Source: Bacteroidales bacterium (GTDB lineage Bacteria; Bacteroidota; Bacteroidia; Bacteroidales; UBA7960). Taken from it: a DNA stretch of 5,469 nucleotides. Location: positions 1-5,469 of the forward strand of contig PWNO01000004.1 in assembly GCA_003557765.1 (NCBI GenBank), given 5' to 3'. Shown in pieces: positions 1 to 5,469 of the stretch; positions within the stretch are counted from its first letter, which is position 1, and each line of letters starts with the position of its first letter. A program made the translations under genes and the position numbers. Under the pieces are notes generated by a model. That model was not told the origin of the DNA and made no database searches. It was given only the letters and a program-made list of their open reading frames with translations.

Positions 1-110
1 TAAACTGCATCTCTGCGCTTTTGCGAGAGAAAAAACATTCGTGCCTTCGTGGCTTTCAAAATCATCCGTGAAATCCAATCATCATAATTTCATCCGTGCA
101 TCCGTGGCAA
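1..110 (+). repeat. Dispersed intergenic repeat, left copy (family B)
   Basis: This non-coding stretch is built of short phrases that recur at the right edge of the window. It opens with degenerate 8-base units (CTGCATCT 5-12, CTGCGCTT 13-20, TTGCGAGA 21-28), continues with GAGAGAAAAAACATTCGTGC (25-44), then a CGTGGCTTT...ATCCGTG block (48-70), and ends in ATCCGTGCATCCGTGGCA (92-109). The same order occurs at 5325-5400 on the same strand. Within the copy, ATCCGTG recurs at 64-70, 92-98 and 100-106. No open frame with coding character lies here. The repeat class (a mobile relic or a structured intergenic element) cannot be told from the sequence alone. Confidence 0.75.
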
Positions 111-111
111 T

Positions 112-435
112 TTGCGAGAGAAAAACATTCGTGCGCTGACTTCGTTGAGCTACCCCAGCGTACGCAACAAGCTCGACGACATTATTGACAATATTCAGCA
201 ACTCGAAAGCGCCCAACCGGTGGTTATGCGCCCATGGGAATGGAGCGTTGCCGTAACTTTGATTTTGTTGCAGTTCGCGGTGGTCATTTGGATGATCAGC
301 CTGATGTTTAACGCCTATCGTGTAAGTGCCAACCTGAAGGGTGTCAGGGCAGGATTAAGCTTTGGCATCGGGCTGTTTGTGGCACAGATCATTTCAAACA
401 TCCTTATATTTATTTGGATACTACCGCTGCTTTGA
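112..435 (+). CDS. Small two-helix membrane protein, probably 5'-truncated
   Basis: Function not recognised. The frame gives 107 residues from a TTG at 112. Residues 1-8 (MREKNIRA) are a translation of the repeat, so they are unlikely to be native. Residues 9-38 are hydrophilic with a helical, Asp/Asn/Gln-rich look (KLDDIIDNIQQLE). Two strongly hydrophobic segments follow, at about 46-66 and 82-106, joined by a short basic loop (YRVSANLKGVR), and the chain ends right after the second helix. The only in-frame ATG is at 226 (residue 39) and would give 69 residues, MRPWEWSV..., that still contain both helices. Neither start has a Shine-Dalgarno sequence. The clean coding character up to the repeat junction suggests the 3' remnant of a longer inner-membrane protein gene interrupted near base 134; a rescued short gene starting at 226 is the alternative. 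The next gene starts 49 bases after the stop. Confidence 0.5.
   Translation: MREKNIRALTSLSYPSVRNKLDDIIDNIQQLESAQPVVMRPWEWSVAVTLILLQFAVVIWMISLMFNAYRVSANLKGVRAGLSFGIGLFVAQIISNILIFIWILPLL
113..134 (+). repeat. Partial family-B repeat fused to an ORF
   Basis: These 22 bases (TGCGAGAG, five A's, then CATTCGTGC) are identical to 5342-5363 and match 22-44 except for one extra A in the latter. The similarity stops sharply at base 134. Beyond it the sequence is coding-like and does not follow the other two copies, which continue with CTTCGTGG or CCGCGTGG. This truncated copy supplies the TTG start and the first residues (MREKNIRA) of the reading frame at 112-435. Confidence 0.7.
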
Positions 436-484
436 CAGGGCAGCCCGGAATAAATTCAGTTTTTTACATTAAAATTTTATTATC

Positions 485-730
485 ATGGAAACAACACTTT
501 CAGAAATTTTTGGAGTTTTTCCCACCTGGGCCATTGTTTTGGTTGTCATACTGGCCCTATTCGACTGGGTCATGACACTTATTGCCATGTGGTATGCCGC
601 AGGACGCAGGCAACGGGTGTGGTTCATATGCCTGGCAATCTTCAACACCATTGGCATACTTCCGCTGGTTTACCTTCTGACACACCGGGATATTTCTACT
701 GCGACTCCGCGACCCTCCGAGATTTTATAA
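485..730 (+). CDS. Small two-helix membrane protein, DUF5652-like
   Basis: An 81-residue protein of unknown function with an ATG start. Residues 14-39 form a first membrane helix containing an acidic residue (ILALFDWVMTLIAMWYAA). A short basic loop GRRQR (40-44) is followed by a second helix (45-66) with the pattern WFICLAIFNTIGILPLVYLL. The arrangement 'helix, ALW-x-AAR-like turn, W-F-I-x(5)-N-T-x-G-I-L-P-x-x-Y-L' matches what I recall of DUF5652 proteins; this is recognition from memory, not a search. The loop charge predicts that it faces the cytoplasm, with both ends outside (positive-inside rule). The tail (67-81) is polar and probably disordered. The start is preceded by A/T-rich sequence without a Shine-Dalgarno, as is usual in Bacteroidota. 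It lies 49 bases after the preceding small membrane ORF and could be co-transcribed with it. An octamer repeat array begins at its stop codon. Confidence 0.8.
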   Translation: METTLSEIFGVFPTWAIVLVVILALFDWVMTLIAMWYAAGRRQRVWFICLAIFNTIGILPLVYLLTHRDISTATPRPSEIL

Positions 731-768
731 GGAAATGAGAAAGTTAGAGAATAGGGAAATAAGGAAGA
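729..768 (+). repeat. Purine-rich octamer array 1 (5 units)
   Basis: Five consecutive degenerate 8-base units can be read: AAGGAAAT, GAGAAAGT, TAGAGAAT, AGGGAAAT and AAGGAAGA. The array starts on the last two bases of the stop codon of the upstream membrane protein. The same octamer family recurs at 819-858 and 5220-5267. The strand is almost pure A/G with a T ending most units. Confidence 0.65.
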
Positions 769-798
769 ATAATCCACAGCTTCGCTTCGGTTGAGGCC

Positions 799-877
799 TT
801 TAACCATATAAGGTATTTAAGAAAATAGGAAAATAAGAAAGTGAGCAAATAAGGAAACTCTGCTGCCGGTCTGCAAC
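799..877 (+). repeat. Intergenic repeat block A, copy 1, with octamer array 2
   Basis: The block opens with TTTAACCATATAAGG (799-813), identical to 5192-5206. Next come five 8-base units (AAGAAAAT, AGGAAAAT, AAGAAAGT, GAGCAAAT, AAGGAAAC; 819-858), then TGCTGCCGGT (861-870, identical to 5276-5285) and CTGCAAC. The downstream copy keeps the same order and strand but has six octamer units, so the two differ in array length. The block lies between the DUF5652-like gene and the activase gene and ends about 40 bases before the candidate promoter. Confidence 0.75.
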
Positions 878-915
878 ATTCTTATCCCGATCAAAGGCAT
901 GTATTTAATTATATG

Positions 916-923
916 TATTTTTG
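916..923 (+). promoter_or_regulatory. Candidate Bacteroidota -7 promoter element
   Basis: TATTTTTG fits the TAnnTTTG -7 consensus of the Bacteroidota primary sigma factor exactly. A transcript would begin near 930, about 50 bases before the ATG at 983. No TTTG or TTG -33 element is visible at the expected distance upstream (about 890-898), so the promoter is only half supported. Confidence 0.35.
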
Positions 924-935
924 GTGTTTGTAATC

Positions 936-953
936 ACCGGACCTGAATCCGGT
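936..953 (+). other. Small hairpin in the leader of the activase gene
   Basis: ACCGGA (936-941) and TCCGGT (948-953) form a perfect 6-bp inverted repeat around the loop CCTGAA. It lies between the candidate -7 element and the start codon, so it would sit at the 5' end of the mRNA. It is not followed by a proper T-run (AAGTTTTG), so a terminator is not well supported. An operator or an mRNA-stabilising stem are possible readings. Confidence 0.35.
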
Positions 954-982
954 AAGTTTTGTTACCCAATACCACAATAACC

Positions 983-3900
983 ATGAATTACATTGGCATC
1001 GACATCGGCTCCATTAGTGTTAAAGCCGTTTTAATGGACCCTTCCCGTCAGATTCTCAAAGAGACATATCTTCGCCACCATGGCCAAACCATTGAATACA
1101 CCATTAAAGTCCTGCAAGATCTCCTGGAGAAAGAGCCGCAGCAAAATATTGCCGGTATTGCAGTTACAGGTAATGGTGGCAACCTGGTGGCTAAAATCTT
1201 TGGGGCGTATTTTATCAATGAGGTAATTGCCCAGAGTAAAGCTATAACCACCCTTCATCCCGAAGTTCGCAGTGTGATCGAGATTGGGGGTGAGGATGCC
1301 AAGCTGATAAAAATTGAAGAAGACCCTGCAAATGGTGGCAGAAGGCTTCGTGATTTTTCCATGAATACGGTTTGTGCAGCAGGAACGGGCTCCTTCCTTG
1401 ACCAGCAGGCACAAAGGCTTGGTGTATCTATCGAAGATGAGTTTGGAAAACTGGCTGTCACATCGGAACATCCACCCCGCATCGCAGGCCGTTGCAGTGT
1501 ATTTGCAAAGAGCGATATGATACACCTGCAACAATCGGCCACCCCGGTACCCGACATCCTGATGGGGTTATGTCTTGCCATGGCCCGGAATTTCAGGAGC
1601 AATGTGGCAAAAGGGATTACCCTTGAGAAACCCGTTTCCTTTCAGGGGGGAGTAGCCGCAAATAACGGGATGGTAAAAGCCTTTGAACAGGTATTGGGTC
1701 TGGAAGAAGGTGAATTGTTTATCCCCGGACATTACAGAACAATGGGCGCAATAGGTGCAGTAATTTCCATGCTCGAATCGGGGCAGATAAAACCCTTTCC
1801 GGGTTTGGAACCCATCATGAATTACAGTGCATCGGGCGGTAAAAAGCAAAAAAGCCATGAACCACTCACAGATACGGGATATGCATACATAACAGATCCG
1901 TTTCCGCTTGAAGGTCCATTCCCGGCTGATGTTTTCCTGGGTGTGGATATAGGCTCCATAAGTACCAACCTGGTTTTGATTGACAGAAAAAAACGTGTTG
2001 TGGCCCGAAAGTACCTGATGACTGCCGGCAACCCGCTGGAAGCTGTTAAAAGAGGCATGGCTGAGATAGGGGAAGAGATGGGTGACCGTGTTATGGTAAA
2101 AGGTGCAACCACTACTGGTTCGGGCCGTTTCCTGGTGGGAGATTTTATCGGAGCCGATGTGGTAAAGAATGAGATCACGGCTCACGCACGGGGCGCAGTG
2201 AATGTAAGGCCGGATGTAGACACCATCTTTGAGATCGGGGGTCAGGACTCCAAATATATTTCACTGAAAGATGGAGCAGTAGTAGATTTTACCATGAACA
2301 AGGTGTGTGCGGCAGGCACGGGTTCGTTCCTTGAAGAACAGGCCGAAAAGCTTGGTATCAGCATCAAGGGGGAGTTCAGCAAACTGGCCCTGGAATCAAA
2401 TGCACCGGCCATGCTGGGCGAAAGGTGCACGGTATTTATGGAATCGAGTTTGAATAAGCTGCAACAGACCGGTACTCCCAAAAAAGATCTTTTAGCCGGA
2501 CTAAGCTATTCCATTGTAAAGAATTATCTTTCTACTGTGGTGGGCGACCGGAAAGTGGGCGATGTAATCCTTTTCCAGGGGGGTACCGCCTACAACAGGG
2601 CCGTGAAAGCGGCATTTGAAAAAGAGTGCGGGAAAACGATCATAGTGCCTCCGCATCATGATGTCCTGGGTGCTCTTGGATGCGCCCTGATTGCTTTTGA
2701 AAATGAACCGGAGGCAGGTTCACGTTTCAGGGGATTCGACCTGGCAAAAAGCAAACTTGAGGTGGGTTCGTTTGTGTGTGATGACTGTTCCAACTCCTGC
2801 GAAATACGCACAGTGTCGGTGGAGGGTGAATCACCCCTGAATTACGGGAGCCGTTGCGGGAAATTTGATGAGGAGAAACGTGACAACCTGGGGAAAAATC
2901 TGCCTGATCTTTTTAATGAAAGGGAAAGGATGCTGATGACAACCTATACTGCATCTGCTGAACCCAAAACCCATGCCCCTGTAGTAGCCATACCACGCTC
3001 ATTGCTTTTTTATGAGATGTTTCCATTCTGGAAAACGTTTTTCTCTGAACTGGGTTTTAAAGTAATCACTTCACCTGTTACCAGCAAAAGGATCATCAAC
3101 CAGGGATGCGAAGCAGTGGTGGAAGAAGTTTGTTTCCCGGTAAAGGTGGCAATGGGTCATACCCTCGAATTGTTGAAAAAGGAACCGGATTACCTGTTTT
3201 TGCCTTGTGTGGTCAATGCTGAGCCCATCCATAAAGACTCATGCGGTTCATCCGTTTGCCCGCTCGTGCAGGGATTCCCATATATGAGCGATGCTGCCCT
3301 CGATTTTTCCGGCTACAGGTCCAAAGTGTTGCGACCGGTATTTCATTTCGAAAGTGATGATGTAAAAAATGAATTACAGAAGTTTGTAAGTGAGCTGGGA
3401 TTTGCTGGTGCAAAAGTGAAAAAGGTCATTGAAATGTCTTTTGAATCCCTGCATCGATTCAGGGCATCGATGTTGAAAAGGGGGGAGCAAGTGCTGGCAT
3501 CATTGCCGGCAGACAAACCCAGTATGGTCATTGTAAGTCGTCCTTATAATGGCTGCGACCCAGGTATGAATCTGCGTATCCCCCAAAAATTAAAAGACAT
3601 GGGGGTACTGGCCATTCCCGTGGATTTTCTTCCCACCACAAATACCACCAGCGAACACCTTAAAAACATGTACTGGCGGTATGGTCAGAGAATTCTTTCA
3701 GCAGCACATGTAATTGCCACGAATCCGCAGCTTTTTGGCCTCTACATCACCAATTTTGCCTGCGGGCCCGATTCTTTCATCATTAAATATTTCGAAAAAG
3801 TGATGAAAGGCAAACCCATGCTTATGCTCGAACTCGACGAACACAGCGCCGATGCCGGGGTGATCACCCGACTGGAAGCATTCCTCGATAGCCTGGAATC

Positions 3901-5155
3901 ATCGCCTGCTGCGGGTATAACCCTGACCCTGAACGGCAATGGAGTTGCAGCGAAAAAAGAAATTTCCGGTTTCAGAAAAATTTACATTCCCCATATTGAT
4001 GACCATGGACGTGGCATTGCTGCAGCCGTAAGGTACTATGGAATTGAATCGGAAGCAATGCCTTTGTCTGATGAAAAAAGTCTTGAATTCGCCCGGCGCC
4101 ATATTACCGGCAAGGAGTGCTATCCTTTTATGATCACTACAGGCGATATTCTTAAACAGGCGCAACAGGAAGACTTTGTAGCATCAAAAGCAGCTTTTTT
4201 TATGCCTACCACCAATGGCCCCTGCCGGTTCGGGCAATATTGCCATTCGCATCAGTTGATCCTTGATGAAGCAGGTATTGGTGAAGCCCAGATGATCACC
4301 ATAGACCAGGCCACCAGCTTTGATTCAGATCTTAATAAACTGGATACCGGGTTTCGTAAACTGATCTGGCAGGTTTTTGTGGCCACCGACAATATTAAAA
4401 AGATGTTGTTCCAGACCCGTCCCTACGAAATCATGCCAGGTGAGTCGGATCGCATATACCAGGAATGTATAGGGTATCTGGAACATATAGTGGAGAATAA
4501 AGGTAAAGTGGGTGATAGCATGAATTATGCAAAAAAACTTTTCAGCAAAGTTCAAACTGTTAAAACCCAAAGGAGGCCTTTGATCGGGATTATTGGCGAG
4601 ATTTATGTCCGTTCCAATGAATTCAGCAACAATTTCATCATCCGCCGCATCGAAGAGCTGGGTGGTGAAGTAGTGGCACCCACCTTCCACGAATGGATAC
4701 TTTATACCGATTGGGAGCGCCGTACCGATCATTTGCGAAAGGGCGAATATGCAGGATATGCGAAGGAACTGGTACAGTCATTTGTACAAAAATACTACAC
4801 AGTAAAAGAAACCCTCCCATTGCGAAACGTGGTTGAAAACTTCCTCTATGAAATGCCCACGGGCGAATTGATGAAACTTTCTGATGAATATCTGACTGAA
4901 AACCTGCGTGGTGAAGCAACCCTGAGCCTGGCCCGGGCTGAAGAGTACGCCCGCCATGGATTCAATGGCGTGGTAAATCTTACCCCGTTTCATTGCATGC
5001 CGGGTACCATTGCAAATACCCTGCTGGTGCGATTTGCAAGGAAATATCCTAAAGTCCCTGTTTTGAAGATGGTTTACGACGGTACACAACAATCGGGAGA
5101 TGACACCCGGCTGGAAGCGTTTATGTTCCAGGCAAAACAATTGATAGAAGGGTAA
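983..5155 (+). CDS. Fused acyl-CoA dehydratase activase-related protein (two HgdC/BadF-type ATPase domains + DUF2229 + HgdB-like)
   Basis: A 1390-residue cytoplasmic protein. The ATG at 983 is chosen over the in-frame TTG at 959 because family N-termini begin right at the first ATPase strand (MNYIGIDIGS) and the TTG follows the leader hairpin by only 5 bases. Domain 1 (about 1-265) has the phosphate loop DIGSISVK (7-14), EIGGEDAK (100-107), the cluster motif CAAGTGSF with Cys131, and Cys171. Domain 2 (about 318-575) repeats this: DIGS (322-325), NEITAHA, EIGGQDSK (417-424), Cys442, Cys482. The 40-residue Cys spacing matches the activator HgdC, whose dimer shares one [4Fe-4S] cluster and spends ATP to push an electron onto the dehydratase. 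A linker follows with Cys599, 602, 606 and 625 (CX2CX3CX18C, a metal or Fe-S site). From about 667 comes a DUF2229-like region (Cys709, 717, 742, 754, 759), then HgdB-like sequence (Cys858, 927; 1046, 1081, 1087, 1338) ending YDGTQQSGDDTRLEAF. Length is usual for these fusions and no frameshift is seen. Family assignment is firm; substrate and reaction are unknown. Confidence 0.95.
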   Translation: MNYIGIDIGSISVKAVLMDPSRQILKETYLRHHGQTIEYTIKVLQDLLEKEPQQNIAGIAVTGNGGNLVAKIFGAYFINEVIAQSKAITTLHPEVRSVIEIGGEDAKLIKIEEDPANGGRRLRDFSMNTVCAAGTGSFLDQQAQRLGVSIEDEFGKLAVTSEHPPRIAGRCSVFAKSDMIHLQQSATPVPDILMGLCLAMARNFRSNVAKGITLEKPVSFQGGVAANNGMVKAFEQVLGLEEGELFIPGHYRTMGAIGAVISMLESGQIKPFPGLEPIMNYSASGGKKQKSHEPLTDTGYAYITDPFPLEGPFPADVFLGVDIGSISTNLVLIDRKKRVVARKYLMTAGNPLEAVKRGMAEIGEEMGDRVMVKGATTTGSGRFLVGDFIGADVVKNEITAHARGAVNVRPDVDTIFEIGGQDSKYISLKDGAVVDFTMNKVCAAGTGSFLEEQAEKLGISIKGEFSKLALESNAPAMLGERCTVFMESSLNKLQQTGTPKKDLLAGLSYSIVKNYLSTVVGDRKVGDVILFQGGTAYNRAVKAAFEKECGKTIIVPPHHDVLGALGCALIAFENEPEAGSRFRGFDLAKSKLEVGSFVCDDCSNSCEIRTVSVEGESPLNYGSRCGKFDEEKRDNLGKNLPDLFNERERMLMTTYTASAEPKTHAPVVAIPRSLLFYEMFPFWKTFFSELGFKVITSPVTSKRIINQGCEAVVEEVCFPVKVAMGHTLELLKKEPDYLFLPCVVNAEPIHKDSCGSSVCPLVQGFPYMSDAALDFSGYRSKVLRPVFHFESDDVKNELQKFVSELGFAGAKVKKVIEMSFESLHRFRASMLKRGEQVLASLPADKPSMVIVSRPYNGCDPGMNLRIPQKLKDMGVLAIPVDFLPTTNTTSEHLKNMYWRYGQRILSAAHVIATNPQLFGLYITNFACGPDSFIIKYFEKVMKGKPMLMLELDEHSADAGVITRLEAFLDSLESSPAAGITLTLNGNGVAAKKEISGFRKIYIPHIDDHGRGIAAAVRYYGIESEAMPLSDEKSLEFARRHITGKECYPFMITTGDILKQAQQEDFVASKAAFFMPTTNGPCRFGQYCHSHQLILDEAGIGEAQMITIDQATSFDSDLNKLDTGFRKLIWQVFVATDNIKKMLFQTRPYEIMPGESDRIYQECIGYLEHIVENKGKVGDSMNYAKKLFSKVQTVKTQRRPLIGIIGEIYVRSNEFSNNFIIRRIEELGGEVVAPTFHEWILYTDWERRTDHLRKGEYAGYAKELVQSFVQKYYTVKETLPLRNVVENFLYEMPTGELMKLSDEYLTENLRGEATLSLARAEEYARHGFNGVVNLTPFHCMPGTIANTLLVRFARKYPKVPVLKMVYDGTQQSGDDTRLEAFMFQAKQLIEG

Positions 5156-5158
5156 AAA

Positions 5159-5187
5159 GGCAAAACGCCAAACGGCAAACGCCAAAA
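5159..5187 (+). repeat. Short tandem repeat after the activase stop
   Basis: Two near-identical units, GGCAAAACGCCAAAC (5159-5173) and GGCAAACGCCAAAA (5174-5187), begin three bases after the stop codon. Each unit could pair GGC with GCC, but the stems are only 3 bp, so this is not a convincing terminator. Confidence 0.55.
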
Positions 5188-5191
5188 GGTT

Positions 5192-5294
5192 TTTAACCAT
5201 ATAAGGCAAATAAGCAATTAAGAAAGTAGGAAAGTAAGAAAGTGAGAAAGTGAGAAAATAAGGAAACTTAGTTGCTGCTGCCGGTGTCTGAAAC
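5192..5294 (+). repeat. Intergenic repeat block A, copy 2, with octamer array 3
   Basis: Second copy of the block at 799-877, on the same strand. TTTAACCATATAAGG (5192-5206) is exact. Six 8-base units follow at 5220-5267 (AAGAAAGT, AGGAAAGT, AAGAAAGT, GAGAAAGT, GAGAAAAT, AAGGAAAC), against five in copy 1. TGCTGCCGGT (5276-5285) is again exact, followed by GTCTGAAAC where copy 1 has CTGCAAC. Together the two copies form direct repeats flanking the activase gene and its promoter region. Confidence 0.75.
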
Positions 5295-5300
5295 TTCACG

Positions 5301-5319
5301 AAAATCACACCGTGATTTT
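5301..5319 (+). terminator. AT-rich perfect hairpin, possible bidirectional terminator
   Basis: AAAATCAC (5301-5308) and GTGATTTT (5312-5319) are perfect reverse complements around a 3-base loop ACC. The A-tract, short GC-containing core and T-tract would look like a terminator from either strand. It lies about 145 bases beyond the activase stop and the stem is weak, so a structural part of the surrounding repeat is an equally good explanation. Confidence 0.35.
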
Positions 5320-5324
5320 AAAAA

Positions 5325-5400
5325 CTGCGTCTCTGCGTCTCTGCGAGAGAAAAACATTCGTGCCCGCGTGGCTTTTAAAATTATCCGTGCATCCGTGGCA
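5325..5400 (+). repeat. Dispersed intergenic repeat, right copy (family B)
   Basis: Second full copy of the left-edge repeat in the same orientation. It begins with CTGCGTCT twice (5325-5340) and CTGCGAGA, continues with GAGAG, five A's and CATTCGTGC, then CGTGGCTTTT...ATCCGTG (5367-5389), and ends in ATCCGTGCATCCGTGGCA (5383-5400). It lacks about 20 bases present in the left copy between the two ATCCGTG phrases. The frame across it translates as REKNIRARVAFKIIRASVA, which looks like repeat translation and not protein. Confidence 0.75.
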
Positions 5401-5413
5401 CTTCAAAAGCCCC

Positions 5414-5451
5414 GGCTCCCTTCGACAGGCTCCCTTCGACAGGCTCAGGGA
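5414..5451 (+). repeat. Tandem 14-mer related to the CCCTTCGACAGGCTCAGGG repeat
   Basis: GGCTCCCTTCGACA occurs twice head to tail (5414-5427, 5428-5441) and is followed by GGCTCAGGGA. The second unit completes CCCTTCGACAGGCTCAGGG (5432-5450), a short repeat I recall as scattered in intergenic DNA of many unrelated bacteria. The duplicated unit suggests slippage or nested copying. Confidence 0.6.
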
Positions 5452-5469
5452 CCCTAAAGCCCCTAAACA

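Noticed and set aside
429..460. Possible terminator after the first membrane ORF (GGGCAGCCC then a T-run)
   Set aside because: The stem is only 3 bp and about 14 bases separate it from the T-run, so it is too weak to call.
469..657. Antisense 62-codon frame opposite the DUF5652-like gene
   Set aside because: The plus-strand frame has coherent membrane helices and a recognisable family pattern. The antisense frame has neither.
959..982. Upstream TTG start for the activase gene
   Set aside because: It adds eight residues (MLPNTTIT) before the family's normal first strand and sits 5 bases after a stable hairpin. The ATG at 983 is preferred.
1255..2481. Antisense frames at 1255-1602 and 2242-2481 that resemble each other (both contain EPVPAA)
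   Set aside because: They lie opposite the two copies of the activase cluster motif. Their similarity is a shadow of the internal duplication on the coding strand.
799..5294. CRISPR array, or insertion sequence with inverted ends
   Set aside because: The repeats are direct, few and 8 bases in period, with no spacers. No transposase or integrase and no terminal inverted repeats are present.
1568..5308. Other long antisense frames, including 1568-2185, 4325-4732 and 4778-5308
   Set aside because: They overlap the intact 1390-residue gene, their translations lack domain-like character, and 4778-5308 also runs through the downstream repeats.
5272..5457. Plus-strand open frame of 61 codons at the right edge
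   Set aside because: Its translation runs across block A, the hairpin, the family-B repeat and the 14-mer repeat. It contains the repeat-derived REKNIRARVAFKIIRASVA and has no domain-like character, so it is an accidental frame.

Overview
The window reads as a chromosomal stretch of an anaerobic member of the Bacteroidota. This rests on the lack of Shine-Dalgarno sequences before the credible starts, a TAnnTTTG-type -7 element before the main gene, intergenic DNA made of short dispersed repeats of a kind I associate with environmental Bacteroidota, and a main gene belonging to an oxygen-sensitive iron-sulfur enzyme family. The assignment is inference; no marker gene is present.

Layout, all on the plus strand. 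Bases 1-134 are a dispersed repeat whose last 22 bases run straight into an open frame (112-435) for a small two-helix membrane protein, probably the 3' part of a gene whose 5' end has been replaced by the repeat. A second small two-helix membrane protein (485-730) resembles the DUF5652 family. Bases 731-982 hold no gene: they carry two arrays of a purine-rich 8-base repeat, a conserved intergenic block, a candidate -7 promoter element and a small hairpin.

The rest is dominated by one intact 1390-residue protein (983-5155). It joins two complete HgdC/BadF-type ATPase 'activase' domains, a four-cysteine motif, a DUF2229-like region and HgdB-like dehydratase-component regions in one chain. Such fusions are known as 'acyl-CoA dehydratase activase-related' proteins, but their reaction is not established to my knowledge. 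The domain logic is ATP-driven low-potential electron transfer from the activase Fe-S cluster to Cys-rich HgdB-like modules within a single polypeptide.

Bases 5156-5469 hold no convincing gene. They carry a short tandem repeat, a second copy of the intergenic block with its octamer array, an AT-rich perfect hairpin, a second copy of the left-edge repeat, and a tandem 14-mer related to a widespread CCCTTCGACAGGCTCAGGG repeat. The activase gene is thus bracketed by directly repeated blocks, and the whole window by a second pair. The small membrane genes show no evident functional link to the activase: the gap is 252 bases and the activase appears to have its own promoter.
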